Counted from the stretch's first letter, positions 34,085-46,069 are shown. The stretch is 64,000 bases of DNA from Shinisaurus crocodilurus (GCA_021292165.1 CM037879.1:20607525-20671524), one strand, 5' to 3'. The notes: a model not told the origin generated them from the letters alone. A program made the numbers and translations.

Positions 34085-34455
34085 TTTTAAATGAAAGCTG
34101 CATTCACTACTCTATGTTAACTGCAAAACCTGTCAGTCAGTAACTCCTAGCATTTAGCCAAATATAGCCCTACGCTGCCCTGAGCACGGGGATTCAACAT
34201 TACTATAAATGCTCCTGTGTTTCTCTCCGCTACTTCTTATGCCAAGAAACCCCATGTTGGACTTTGTAGGCTGGCGTTCTTCTATTTTACATATTGGCAT
34301 CTACTGAAACTTGAGCGGGGGAAGAGGTGGCAACCCGGAGAACATGCATATCTTGACATCTATGATACCGTGATGGACTGCTGGTTTCCAGGTGACATCC
34401 TCTACGTTCCCATTAAGATTGCAACTCAAAGAATGTGCATTTATTTACCTTTAAA

Positions 34456-34520
34456 TCAGGGGTGGGCAACCCGCGGGCCACATCCAGACTCCACTGCCTC
34501 CCAGGTGTGGCCCCCGCTGC
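34456..34520. repeat. One end of a hAT-type MITE
   Basis: Begins CAGGGGTGGGCAACCCGCGG after TTTAAAT, as in other elements of the CAGGGGTGG group. No right end found. Confidence 0.45.
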
Positions 34521-35349
34521 CAGTGTGAGCAGTTTAGTGCTATGGCACGCTAGAAAGGTTAAATGAAGCTTGAGATCAAGCTAAATTCCATCCTTTTAGT
34601 GGACCGTCGTGGTTTCCCACCAAATTAGAGGCACCTCCAGTTTCTCCTGCCTGTTAGTCTTCTGATCCTGTCATTCACCTTCTCCCTGCCTGCTGTTAGA
34701 AGCAGGACTCCAGGTGTGTTACAGACCAGGTGGGGAAGGGGATGCTTGGATGGATGCTAGTTTGGGGAGAAGGATGAGCTGGGAAAGCCATAGCGGCTTC
34801 ACACCCACTACATCAGGGAACTTAAAGGCAAATGCATGCTTTAGACAGCAAGCTTGTTGTAACCCTATATGGGAATTATTGGGATGTTGGCCGGAAACCT
34901 CCATCCAGTCCACCACTGGCTCTGCAAAAAATTTATCTGGTTAAGTCACAGCCCTGATCCAGAATTCCAAGAATGTCCCTGTGTTTCTAGTATCCCAAAC
35001 TAAGATTAATTCAAAAAACAGCTCCTTGGGAAACAGCAATCTTTCAAACAGGCTTTGAACAGAATCCAAACGTAAGGAATTAACAGAGGGAAAACCCTCC
35101 TCCTTTTCTGGAGCTGCTAGGTCATTTGGCTCCAGTAGTAAAATGGTGTATCTTGGATGCATGCAGTAAAAAAATTGGTCAAATGTCAACACAGTTGTTA
35201 TTTAAACAGAATTTACAGAGCTTATGTGTGTGGCCAGATGTCGTTCTCCTTCGGGGATTTGGCAGTGTCAGCAGCTAAAATCTAGCTGTAGGCCCTGTCT
35301 GTAGTTACAGAACCATATGCATTGCACATTGGCCTAGTTATAGGGCCAG

Positions 35350-35496
35350 TTTTAATTTATTTTCATTTATTATATTTCTGTACCGCCCAATATCCAAAGC
35401 TCTCTGGATGGTTTACAGAGATTAAAAATCTTAAAAATACAATATTGCATATAATATAAAAACAGTTTACCTGCAAACATATAAGCAGACAGCTCG

Positions 35497-35534
<38 letters not shown>

Positions 35535-36300
35535 TGTGTGTGTATCTCCAACCAATTTTAATGATCTACAATAAGAAATCCCATGACCTGCTTAAAAATC
35601 TTATGCTGCCAAATGCCTGAGAGTAGAGGAAGGTGCTGAAAAGTTAACAATGTTGGTGCCAGGTGGGCCTCGTTGGGGAGATCATTCCAAAATTGGGGGG
35701 CCACCACCGAGAAGACTCTCCCTTGTTGCAGTCTCCCTTGGAGGAGGCACCTGGCCTTAGATGATGAACGTAGTGTACAGGTAGGTTCATGCCGGGAGAG
35801 ACACTCCAGGTATTGCGGTCCCGAGTCATGTAAGGGTTTATAGGTCAAAACCAGCTCCTTGAAATGGGCTCGGAAACATGCAGGCAGCCAGTGCAAGCAG
35901 GCCAGAATCACTGTTATATGTTCAGACCTTCTTGTCCCAGTTATCAACCTGGCTGCTGCATTTTGCATGAGCTGTAGCTTCTGAACCATCTTCAAAGGCA
36001 GCCCCACCTAGAGTGCAGTATTGCAGGACATTGCAGTAATCTAACTGGAAGGTTACCAGAGCATAGACAACTGAAACCAGGTTATCCCTGTCCAGATAGG
36101 GGCATAGCTGGGCCACCAACTGAAGCTGGTAGAAGGCACTCGATGCCACGGAGGCCACCTGAGCATCAAGTGACAAAGATGGCTCCAGGAGAAGCCCCCA
36201 AGCTACCAATTGAACGGTAAAGCTTTTCCTGTACTGTGTCAGTTTTGACTGCAGGTGTGTAGTTTGAATGCTGGGCAAGGGAGATAGTGTCTGCACAAAG
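35350..36300 (-). pseudogene. L2-like LINE 3' end, broken
   Basis: A minus-strand frame of 149 codons (35558-36007) carries GLPLKMVQKLQLMQNAAARLITG and VFSVVAPQFWNDLP, the L2 ORF2 C-terminus. A second frame (35922-36296) adds the part before, so one frameshift separates them. The 3' untranslated part (35350-35480) reads CCAGAGAGCTTTGG on the minus strand and is interrupted by the (CA)n run. Confidence 0.82.
35499..35543. repeat. (CA)n / (GT)n microsatellite
   Basis: About 16 CA units followed directly by GT units, a small perfect dyad. Confidence 0.93.
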
Positions 36301-36411
36301 TATACTAGTTTATCAAGAAGAGTTCAGCCCAGCCCGCCCCACCACCACCATCCAAAGTAGCATGGTCCGGGAAGAGCATCACCAGTTGATTCCACTCCAC
36401 TGATGGTGAAA

Positions 36412-36484
36412 AAATGGCCCATAGCTCACTGGTGCAGCACATGCTTTGCAGACAAAAGATCCCAGGTTCAATCCCTGGCATCCA
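36412..36484 (+). repeat. tRNA-derived SINE, second family, head only
   Basis: GCCCATAGCTCACTGGTGCA, B box GGTTCAATCCC, then ends after CCTGGCATC. Confidence 0.75.
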
Positions 36485-36594
36485 GCACACTAGACATTTG
36501 CATGCCCAGCGCAACTAATCAGGTCATGGAAAACATGCAAAGACATTTGTTGGACTGGAACAAGTGAAGTGCATTGACCTGTGTGATCAGCCAG

Positions 36595-36832
36595 TGAGAG
36601 CCAGTGTGGCGTGGTGAAAGTGTTGGACTGGGACTCGGGAGATCCGGGTTCTAGTCCCCACTCAGCCATGAAACTCACTGGGTGACTTTGGGCCAGTCAC
36701 GGACTCTCAGCCTAACCTACCTCACAGGGTTGTTGTGAGGATAAAATGGAGAGGAGGAAGAGGATTATGTAAGCCACCTTGGGTTCCTTGCAGGAAAAAA
36801 GGTGGGGTATAAATATAATAAATAAATAAATC
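36595..36832 (+). mobile_element. Sauria-type tRNA SINE, full length
   Basis: Head GAGAGCCAGTGTGGCGTGGT, B box GGGTTCTAGTCCC, TCAGCCTAACCTACCTCACA, GTGGGGTATAAATATAAT, tail (AAAT)n. The best-preserved plus-strand copy in the window. Confidence 0.93.
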
Positions 36833-37061
36833 AGCAGTATGACACTTAAATTTCTCAGTAGTGGTGTAATGAAGCCAAGGCCTGCAGGGATGCAATGCCC
36901 GCACTTTCTTAGCAGCAGAGACACTGATGCCATCTCCCCCCCCCCCGCCCCAGACTTCCCTGTTCCCTCTGAACTTAGCTGCTACCCTTATAGTAGCTGG
37001 GGGTGGGTGGGTTTGAATTTACCAGCAACAATATCTGGGGCCTTCCTCCGACTCCCGCCCC

Positions 37062-37424
37062 TGATGGAGGCTCAGAAGGCAGCAACAAAGGGGAGGGCAT
37101 TTTCTGTGGTAGCCCCACAACTGTGGAACAGGCTCCCCACTGAGGCCTGCCTGGTGCCAATTTTACTATCCTTTCGATGCCAGGTTAAGACTGCCCTGTA
37201 TGCTGAGGCATTTAGCAGCTCCAAATAGTACACGGGATGGTGGTTATGTCACTTTCCCCCCTCCTTTTCTTTTTTCTTTTAACCAGTCTACTTTTTATCA
37301 TCTTGTCTTGGCTATTTAAGTAATTTTAAAATTGTTTTTATATTGTAAAATTTTATAATTGTTGTGAACTGCCCAGAGAGCTTTGGCTATTGGGCAGTAT
37401 AGAAATGAAATAAATAATAAATAA
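37062..37424 (+). repeat. L2-like LINE 3' end
   Basis: Translates to GRAFSVVAPQLWNRLPTEA in frame and then runs into a 3' untranslated part ending AACTGCCCAGAGAGC...GAAATAAATAATAAATAAT. Confidence 0.82.
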
Positions 37425-37566
37425 TCTCCACTCAGAATGCTCAGGAGGTAGGTGGTGTGAGAGGCCCTTGTCTGAGACCGTGGAGAACTGCTGCTGGTCA
37501 GCATGGGCAACACTGAACTAGATGGACAAATAGTCTGATCCAGTATAAGTCAGGTTCCCGTGTTCC
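37425..37566 (+). repeat. tRNA-derived SINE, second family, 3' part
   Basis: Contains TGTCTGAGACCGTGGAGAAC and AACTAGATGGACAAATAGTC, ending GGTTCCCGTGTTCC. Confidence 0.75.
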
Positions 37567-37717
37567 ATTCTGAGTTATTCCTCTTGTGTAGGAGGATGTC
37601 TCTTGAATCATTTGTCCCTTGCAAGGATAGCCCCATATTTTGTACATCTCGGATTATACCAAGTTCACAGAGCTCTTCTTCAGGCAGAGTTGTTTATTTG
37701 TTTTGTTATGTTGGTCA

Positions 37718-37874
37718 TATACAGGCCTGTGGCTCACGCTGGCTCAGCTTCTCTGGGCGTGGAAAGCTAAGCAGGGTCAGGCCTGGTTATTACTTGGATG
37801 GGAGACCCCTCCTCTAGTTCCCTGCATCGAGCAGGGGGGTGGACTCGATGGCCTCGAAGGCCCCTTATGAAATC
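37718..37874 (+). mobile_element. 5S-rRNA-derived SINE with CR1 tail, copy 4
   Basis: Plus strand: TACAGGCCTGTGGCTCACGC, GTGGAAAGCTAAGCAGGGTC, GGCCTGGTTATTACTTGG, ATGGGAGACC, then a CR1-like tail (GAGCAGGGGGGTGGACTCGA) and CTTATGAAATCTAA. Confidence 0.88.
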
Positions 37875-38884
37875 TAATCCATTAGCCCTCTTCACACCAA
37901 AATCCCATGTTCAGCGGATGCTGAGCAGGGCTGAAGCAGGCTCCGCCCCTCCCGCCCCCAAGCCCCCTGCAGTCAACTGAAGGTATGTGTGGAGCCCCAC
38001 TCATATACAACGAATATCTCTTGATTTCTCTACACTTGATGACTGGCAGCTGAGAGTGCAAATTTATTCTACTGTACTGTGTTGGAGGTGAGGTGAATGG
38101 AAGCACTACTGTATGTGTGGTGTTTGGGTCAATGATGGTATTTGGGTCAGTGATGGTCAATGACACCGGCGGTCATTGCTGGCAGTCTTCAAGTGATGAG
38201 CATGCATGTGCTAGGCTGTGGCATTAATGATTTGCAATGTTGTAGAGAAGTGGGCCCAGGCACTACCATGATCTCCTCTTGGTAAACCGTCAAACTGTGT
38301 TGAGCAAACCACACATGAAACTTGGGGAGAAAAGGAGTTAATGCACACCAGTGCACTCCTCTGTAAAATATGGTACAGCTCTCTAATATCAGTATGTTGT
38401 GGGTGGGTGGGCCTCCATCCCATCAAGGTACATGTAATATTTATAGGAAGATTTTAATTCTTTATCTTCGGTTTGGGTTTACACTCCGCCCCCCCTCATT
38501 CTTTCTCTTTTAAGCTTGTAATAGCAAATACAGAGCTACCGTATATATAATTCAGTAATGTCTCTTGATGCATAAAGGGTTATGATTTATGAAACATTTC
38601 AGGTTAAGGAAAGATAAAGAAGTGCTCCCAAAGGGTTCTGAGACATAGCAGAACCAGGGGCCTGAAGGTTGATGCATTCTTGCTTACATCTTTCTGCATT
38701 TTCTAGTAGGTGCTACAGCAGAATGGTGTGTGTTAAGGATCTGACTGACTGTAAATTATATGGAGGATGTCATTAATAATATGTGCAAGGAATACCGAAA
38801 GTAGAAAACTATACGCAAAATAAAAACGCCCGACCCCACCCTGTTAGCTTTACTTTGCCCAGATGACATTTGCTCAGTCAATCA

Positions 38885-38886
38885 TT

Positions 38887-38917
<31 letters not shown>

Positions 38918-38918
38918 G
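38885..38918. repeat. (CAA)n microsatellite
   Basis: About 11 CAA units. Confidence 0.92.
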
Positions 38919-38984
38919 GCCCTTCATCTGTAAGTGGGAGCCACTTCCACTTGGTGTGATGCTATGTGACTGTCCGCTGAATGT

Positions 38985-39165
38985 ATACGGGAAGCTGCCT
39001 TATACCAACCCAGTATTGTCTGCTTTGACTGGCAGTAGCTCCCCAGGGCCTTGGGCAAGAGGCCTTTCCCGTCATTTTCTACTGGATCATTTTCACTGGA
39101 GGTGCCAGGGGTTGAACTTGGCACCTCCTGCGTGCAAAGGGTGTGCTTTACTCATGCAATTATGC
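38985..39165 (-). repeat. tRNA-derived SINE, second family, diverged
   Basis: Minus strand keeps AAGTTCAACCCC (B box) and the ATAAGGCAGCTTCCCGTATA end. The head is decayed. Confidence 0.7.
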
Positions 39166-40156
39166 CGATTGGCTCACGCAGCCTGCCCCGTCCACATGGC
39201 TGCATCGCTCCCTGGCAGCTGTGTGGGATTGCACCATGGGGAAGTAGTTCCCATGCCCCTGCAGCTGCATTTAAAAGGGCCCAAGGGATCATAGCATATA
39301 TCTGCAGTGCTCGCTCCTAACAAGCATATACTAGTCCCTTTATAGTAGCCTGTAGTCTGGTTTGCTTTATCTGGAGAGATTCTAAGCCCTCCACCCCAGA
39401 TCTACCTGGGCATACAGCTACCACTATAGGAGTCCTCTGGTATGCACTGTGTCTTTTTTCCCCCCTGCTCTCATTGGTGATATCTTTTTTTTTATTATTA
39501 TCATTCACTAGACAAAATAATTCCATTTTTCTTTATGTACGTGAATTGCCCAGGGCTGGCTCAGCCTGCATTAGGATGCCCTTTTCAGCCACTGCAAGAG
39601 CAAGCTAAGCTGAAGAGGACAAAGAATTTGGAGAGCTCTTAAAGGAAAAGGAAGATTGAGGAATCAGAAGGGGGAAACAGGCAAGAGTTTGAAGCCAGTG
39701 ATTATTGTGGAATTTCTTGAAAGTACCGGTTTATGTGACGTGTGGATAGGTGTTACTGGGTTGATGATGCTGCAGCATGGAAAATCAGTTGTCTTATGCA
39801 ACTGTGGAACTGGGGAGAATGGTGTCAAAGCCCGTCGTAACTGTGAGCGGAATTGGCAGCCAATTCAAGTGTGCAGAAATAGCATGTGGTGCAGCCCTTC
39901 CTACATTGTGTGCAAGGTGCACCTGCATCCTGGAGATACCCTATTTGGTTACGGTAACACATGCCTTGGTTACATCCCGTGTGGACTACCGTGAAGTGCT
40001 GAATGTGGGGCTGCCTTTGAAAAGTGTTCAGAAATGTCAATTGGTCCAGAATGCTGCAGCCAGAATATCGACTGGGGCCAGTTATAGGGAACACGTGACT
40101 CCTTGTTACAGCAGCTTCACTAACTGTCGGTCCATTTCTGGGCATAATTCAAAGTA

Positions 40157-41084
40157 CAGTAATACCTTGGATTGCAAGCATAATTCGTTCCAGAAACATG
40201 CTTGTTGAAGGTGCGCGAGGAAAAGCAGAGTGCATCGCATGAGTGAGATGGAAGATTTAAAATCCTATTCCCGTGTGCAGACGCCCATAAATCCACACAC
40301 AGAAGTTCAGATCTGTCTCTCCCACTCCCAGCGCAGCTTTCCAACGTATCGGATGTCAGCCAGCTCAGCTTCCTCCTGTTTGCAGATTCCAGTAGTAAGG
40401 AAATAACTCTGTAAACTCCACAGGTCTATTTACTACCTGTTTATTTACTTAAGAAAGCTTATTCTACAGAGTATACATTTCCATGTGCAGAGTACAATGC
40501 ATAGCAAGCATTTAATCCAGTGGAGCAAGTTGAGCTTCACTCCACTCAGCACAGACATTACATGATTGCATTTAGTCCAGCAAGCACTAGTCAGAAGACA
40601 AGAGAGTGAAGAAGAAAGAACAGTTCAACATCTCTCCAAAATGGCTACAGACAGAGAAAAAAACAAGTCAGTACGTCATCAGAACATACAAACCACGTGA
40701 CCAGCTCGTATTTCTTTCACACCTACTTTTCCCATGAGAAACACACAGGAAGTAGGAGACAAAACATAACTTGTTTACCAGCCATTCTGTTCCTTTCATT
40801 TGTAAACAATGTGCCACAGCTGGTGATTGTGATACATGTCACAACACTTGTAATCCAAAGCACTTGTATATCAAAGCGAAATTCCCCATAAGAAATTTGT
40901 ACACATATTTTTAATTTAAGCTGCAATAAAGAATGATAGTGTAAAGTCTTCATTTTTCTTGACTGTACTACAGTACTTGTATTGTGAGATGTCGCTTGTT
41001 TATCAAGTTAAAATTTATTTTTAAAATTTGCTTGTCTTGCGAAACACTTGCAGACCAAGTTACTTGCAATCCAAGGTTTTACTG
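40157..41084. mobile_element. pogo/Tigger-like MITE, copy 4, split by a solo LTR
   Basis: Starts CAGTAATACCTTGGATTGCA, ends AATCCAAGGTTTTACTG, flanked by TA (40155-40156 and 41085-41086). The internal sequence is collinear with the other three copies except for the LTR inserted after CTTGT. Confidence 0.87.
40206..40846 (-). mobile_element. Solo LTR, 641 bp
   Basis: Begins TG and ends CA on either strand and is flanked by a perfect 5-bp duplication CTTGT (40201-40205 and 40847-40851). It exactly interrupts a MITE whose other copies read through CTTGTAATCC. Minus orientation is suggested by the start TGTTGTGACATG and an AATAAA-like signal (AGTAAATAAACAGG). No internal retroviral or gypsy/copia genes remain, so the family is undecided. 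It arose by recombination between the two LTRs of a full element. Confidence 0.85.
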
Positions 41085-41569
41085 TACTGATTATGACCTA
41101 TGACACTGCTTGGACCGGGCTATTTGAATGACCACATTTCTCCCTCATGCGTCTGCCTAGGTTTTAAGATCCTTGGGAGAGTGCTTTCTCTGTCTCACCA
41201 CCATCAGAGGCACGTTTGGTAGGAATGCAAGAGAGGGCTTGTTCAGTGGTTGCTCCTGAGCTCTGGGACTCCTTGCTGAAGGAGTCTCCATCTTTGTTGC
41301 TCTACTACCAGCAGGAAAAATACATTTTGATTCAAGCAGGTTTTTTGGCTTTTAAGCTTACTTTTGTGCAGAAGTAGGCTTTAACTGGTGGGTGCTGTTT
41401 GCTTCTTTTATATTGATGTGTTCTTAATTGGTTTGTTTTTATGTCTTAATAATAATTTTGCATTTTGTCTGTACGTTATTGTTGTTAACCACCTTGAGCA
41501 CTATTTTTAGTGAAAAGGCAGGATACAAATTAAGTAAATAAACAAATAGATAAATAAATTGTCCAGTGG

Positions 41570-41690
41570 TATGGTCAGGATTGCAGCCTTAGGCTGCAGT
41601 TCTAGGCACAGTTACATAAGAGTCTGCACCATTGAATGCAGTGGGAGTTACTATTGGGTAGCCATGCATAAAATTGCACTACTGGTGTGT
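41570..41690. repeat. Short MITE-like repeat (ACTTGGGAGTAA family), diverged
   Basis: GATTGCAGCCTTAGGCTGCA, then TGGGAGTTACTATTGGGTAG and CATAAAATTGCACTACTGG. Confidence 0.45.
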
Positions 41691-41699
41691 TATCTCTGC

Positions 41700-43405
41700 A
41701 TTAACAGAAATAAATAAATGGAACGGATTTGGGGTTCATGGTGAAGGAACTGAAGAAGATGGAACAACACAGGAAGCTCTCTTGTACTACGTTGGGGCAA
41801 TGTTGTCTGCCTTTGCTGCTGGTGGTTCTCTGAGCCCTTGGGTGAGGCTCTGTGGCCTCTTTAGCGGGAGACATTCTGCATGCAATGCATCCTCACCACT
41901 GTGCCACAGTACCCCACCACACCCCCTGGCAAAGTACAGATTCACTGAACCCATGTTTGCACACTTCAAAAGAAAAAGTAAGTGATGTGGAGAGGAGGTA
42001 TGCATGAAGAAAGAGGCCCCTCTACCTAGAATGTGTGTGTGTGTGCACACATACACACACGCCAGCTTGTTCTGCCGCCCTATGGTGCAAAGGATTCTGA
42101 GATAAGGCAAGAAAAGCAAAAGGTGAAGCAAGTGGGCTAAGTTGCTTGGGTGAGCAATGAATCGAAGTAGGCAAACTCTCCAGCTGCAGAGAGAGAGAGA
42201 GAGAAGAAAGAAAAAACATTAGAAACTGAGGCTACCTTACTGCTTGCCTGCCAGACAGATCTCCCAGTGTCTGTTCAGTCACGCATCTCTCAGAACCAAG
42301 AGGCCTTGTGAAGTCCCGCTGGCCTCACTGAATATGCATGAGGGCAGCCTGCCCACGCATGGAAAACAAACCGTGGCACGCAGGGTGTAGGACAGGGAAG
42401 GCAAGGGAGGCCGTCATTTGCGCCTGACATAGCCGTTGCTGGAGTCCTCCGTAGCTGCACTATGGCAACATGCGCTGCCTCTGAGGTTTGCGGCCCTCAG
42501 CCTTGCCCTGGGAGAAAAACAAACTGAGCATTGTGCTTGCTCTATTTTAAACGCGGGGACAAGGCATCCTATTCTGTTCCATCGCTCGCTGCTTCGTTTC
42601 CATTTAGGTCTCGGTGAAAGCAGGACCATGCAGCCTGCTGTTCCGCTTTGAGGAAATTTAGCAGGGCAGAAAGAAGAAAAAACATACTCTTCTTTTTATC
42701 TCCCCCCCCCCCCGCACCACCCGGTTTTTACTCTCAAGTTTGTCTGAGGCTCCCCGAGAAGAGATCAGAGCCTCCCTGTTTCTGAAAGGCTGCCTAAGGG
42801 CCTGCCTTTTATGCCAATAAATGTTTTATCTTATTTAAGCTTCAGACATGTTAGCAGTGGGCTCTGTTAACATTTGGTGAAATGAAAGAGGGGGGGGAGA
42901 GCAGGAATGGGGGTTCTCTTCCACAGCCTTTGTGCCATTGATAGGAGGCTCCCTTTGATTCTCAGAGTGGGTTCTAGGGAAAGAAAGATCTGTGTGTGTT
43001 TTGTGTTTTATATTCCTTTTGTCTTGGAAATTGTGTCAAAGAAGTCAAGATAGGTTTATAAGGGGGAAATAAAGCTCTTTGTCCCAGATTTTCCTTCCTT
43101 CTTTTCTCTTGCTTCTGTCTTCCATCCTTTCGCTCTGTGTTGACCAGGCTTCAGGTCTTCTAATATTGTTACCACAAATATTGTTCTAATATTGTTTCCC
43201 AGTTAAGATATGTATGTTTCCACTGGAGAGCTTCTCGGGCTGTCTCCTGGCTGCATGGGTGCAATTATACGGGAGGATGTGGGGAATGCATCTCTCCTAG
43301 TGCGGGAGGGATATTATTAGCTACACACACACACACACACACACACACAGTGCATTCCAGGTTTTAGGAACCAGGGCCAGGGTCAAGGGTCGGCATGGTC
43401 GGGCA
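41700..43405. other. Non-coding interval
   Basis: No gene recognised. Contains (TG)n/(CA)n at 42029-42060, a C-run near 42702 and (CA)n at 43322-43349. Confidence 0.4.
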
Positions 43406-43410
43406 CATTC

Positions 43411-43588
43411 ATAGATTCATAGATTTCACAGATCTATGGGGCCGTGCAAGGCCCTCGAGTCCAACCCCCTGCTCAATGCAGGAGACTAGAGGAGGGGTCT
43501 CTCATCCAAGTAATAACCAGGCCTGACCCTGCTTAGCTTTCCACACTCAGACAAGCTAAGCCAGCGTAAGCCACAGGCCTGTATATAG
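43411..43588 (-). mobile_element. 5S-rRNA-derived SINE with CR1 tail, copy 5
   Basis: Minus strand: CTATATACAGGCCTGTGGCT, GTGGAAAGCTAAGCAGGGTC, TTGGATGAGAGACC (one C-box change), CR1-like tail. Flanks GCACATTC and TACATTCC suggest a short diverged duplication. Confidence 0.84.
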
Positions 43589-44788
43589 TACATTCCAAAG
43601 TAACATATTAAGTCATGTGCCGCCTGATTCATTGCACTTGGCAGGTACCCGCTGAGTCCTCCGGCAGGCAGCCCACTCTATGTTTTATTGTTTCATGTAT
43701 TTTTTATAATAGGCCTTCCCTGCATCGAGAAGAGAATGCAAGATTAAATGACTGGCATCTTGCAAGCTGCTGTGGGCTGAGGTGATACCCAAATGGTGTC
43801 TGCTTCGTACAATCGTTCCAGAATCCCTGCTTCTCTTATCTTTATGTTTCAGGGTCTCTGGGGGAAGGAGGACAACTGACAGAGAGAAACAACAACTAGG
43901 GAAATCAAACCACGATCACATTTTGGGGGGTTTGGGCAGGCGAGAGGGGTATTTATTTACTAGTGAATGGACCCAGCTTTATATGAGTTGGAATAGCCCT
44001 TCCTTTGATACAGCGAAGCCGTCAAGCAAACTTACACAGCTGTCAGAGCTGTCCCCAGGTATTCCAAAGACTCATAACGGATGTCCTGGCTAGCTTTGCC
44101 TTCCAGTGACTTATATATTGATATAAGGAAAATAAATAAAGCTCATTTATTACAATAAGGCAGAAAAGCAGTTCCATGTTGCCCAGAATAACAGGAGGGC
44201 GATGCTGTTAATTATTTGCTTTTTCAAAAAAAAAAAAAAAAGAGAGAGAGAAAGTATACTAATTGCTAATCTTCCCTAGATCTCTGTTGATTTTATGAAA
44301 TTATTCATGCACCTCAACAAGAAGAGTTTCTATGGAAACTGAGAAAGCACACTTTCATTAGGAAACCTACCCTCCAAAAAAGTACCCAGCTAAAAATGTG
44401 AATTGCCCTTTTGCGGGAGGATATGTGAATATGCTTCTTTCTCTCCACACACCCCTCCCCTTTCCGTTCCGCATCGTGGGCAGATCCCAGCTGGACTCTA
44501 CATGGCAACAACATGAAGGCATTGTTTACCACTTGCCAGACTCTGTGGGGATATATAAAATTCTGCTGGAGCACAGCAGCTCTCGGGGGGCGGATTCTTT
44601 AGGGAAACAAAGTGTTCAGCGCTATATGTCAAGCCAGCTTCAGGGAGTCAAAAATGCATAGCAGTTAAAAGAGAGAGAGAAAGAGAGAGTTTCTTGAGGC
44701 TGCCATTCAGTGACCCAATCCAGAGATGCATGAGGTCATTGGCATTTTGTGTAGCCGGCCCTCTCCCTCCATACCACCCTTCCCTACT
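43589..44788. other. Non-coding interval
   Basis: No gene recognised. The frames at 43782-44093 and 44314-44661 lack motifs. Confidence 0.4.
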
Positions 44789-44796
44789 GACTAGTT

Positions 44797-44932
44797 CAGG
44801 GATAGTTAACCTGGTACCCCCCAGATATTTTGGCATACAGCTCCCATCAGCACCAGCCAGCATGGCCAATGGCCAGGGATTGTGGGAGTTGTAGTCTAAA
44901 ACATCTGGAGGGTGCTAGGTTGCCTACCCCTG
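44797..44932. mobile_element. hAT-type foldback MITE
   Basis: Ends CAGGGATAGTTAACCTGGTA and TAGGTTGCCTACCCCTG. Duplications GACTAGTT and GAATAGAT agree at 6 of 8. Confidence 0.8.
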
Positions 44933-45068
44933 GAATAGATGACTGGAGGGATGGAAAAAGGCAGCCTTCTCCAACTTGGTGCCATGCCTGGCCAAGGCCA
45001 GGAAGTCGTCTCCTCTGATGAAGGTTCTTAGGCTGAAGTCACCATGAGACTCCAGCATTCTGGTAGAC

Positions 45069-45354
45069 CAGGGCTCTCCAACCTTGGGTCCCCAGATGTT
45101 TCATAGATCATAGAGCTGGAAGGAGCCTAAAGGCTATCGAGTCCAACCCCCTGCTCAATGCAGGAAACTAGAGGAGGGGTCTCCCATCCAAGTAATAACC
45201 AGGCTTGACCCTGCTTAGCTTTCCACGCTCAGACAAACTGAGCCAGCGTGAGCCACCTACAGCTCCTAGCTTACCCAGCCAGCATGGCTAATGGCAAGGA
45301 ATTCTGGGAGCTGTAGTCCAGCAACATCTGGGGACACAAGGTTGGAGAGCCCTG
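45069..45354. mobile_element. hAT-type foldback MITE, split by a 5S SINE
   Basis: Ends CAGGGCTCTCCAACCTTGGG and AAGGTTGGAGAGCCCTG. Perfect duplication TGGTAGAC (45061-45068 and 45355-45362). The 5S SINE at 45101-45256 lies in the left arm. Confidence 0.88.
45101..45256 (-). mobile_element. 5S-rRNA-derived SINE with CR1 tail, copy 6
   Basis: Minus strand: GTGGCTCACGCTGGCTCAGT, GTGGAAAGCTAAGCAGGGTC, TTGGATGGGAGACC, CR1-like tail. The first bases of the head are missing. It is inserted in a MITE, so it is younger than that MITE. Confidence 0.86.
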
Positions 45355-45779
45355 TGGTAGACACTCCTCACACACCCAAAGAGGCCACACCAGGCCATTT
45401 GGCAACAGGGTCCTTGGGGCCCCTGTGGATGGGGCTCCTGATTACCTTACCTCACCCCTGGAGTCAGTGGTTGAGCGACCACCCAACCCTAGAGAGCGTC
45501 AATGCCAAAAGATGCAGGCACAGGCGGCCTCCCATTGGCGAAGTGCACACTTGAGAGCCCAAGGAAACTGGACTCCTCAGAAGTAGGAGGGCTAGTCAAG
45601 AGTAGGGGACTCCTCAGGAGTAGGAAGCCTGGTGGGCTGGGTTAACTGTTGCGGCTGGGTCTGCGTGGGGCTTATGCAGGCTTTGAACATAAGGCTTCGG
45701 TTCCACTTTGCCCACTGCTGGAACAACACAGATCCCATGTACCCCACCTACCTTGCTCCAGCCATGTGCTCAGGATACC

Positions 45780-45892
45780 TCTAGTTTTGGATGACAGCTC
45801 CCAGCATTCCTGACCATTGGTCATGCAGGTTGGGGCTGATGGGAATTCAGGTCCTAAACATCTGGAGGGCACCAAGTTGGGGAAGTCTGGAA
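45780..45892. repeat. Remnant of a foldback MITE
   Basis: One arm with GACAGCTCCCAGCATTCC and CACCAAGTTGGGGAAGTCTG. The left terminus is not found. Confidence 0.5.
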
Positions 45893-46069
45893 TAGAGTAT
45901 CTGTACGATACTCAGTTTCCTTCACCCTTCTACAGAGAAGAAGACAGATCGTTCCATGGGCACAGCGGCTAGCATCATCTGCATTTCCAAATGTTTGAAT
46001 TGGGGCCAGCAAGCTGAGCTGCTGGATATGGGGCATTTACTCCCTCCTTTCCCACCTCCGCCTCATGCA

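Larger units (their letters stand above)
39930..41560 (+). pseudogene. L2-like LINE 3' part, interrupted by a nested insertion
   Basis: The left piece (39930-40156) encodes VTSRVDYREVLNVGLPLKSV and QLVQNAAARIST. The right piece (41087-41560) contains the end of the ORF region and a 3' untranslated part finishing TAAATAAACAAATAGATAAA. Between them lies a pogo-like MITE that itself holds a solo LTR. Confidence 0.82.
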
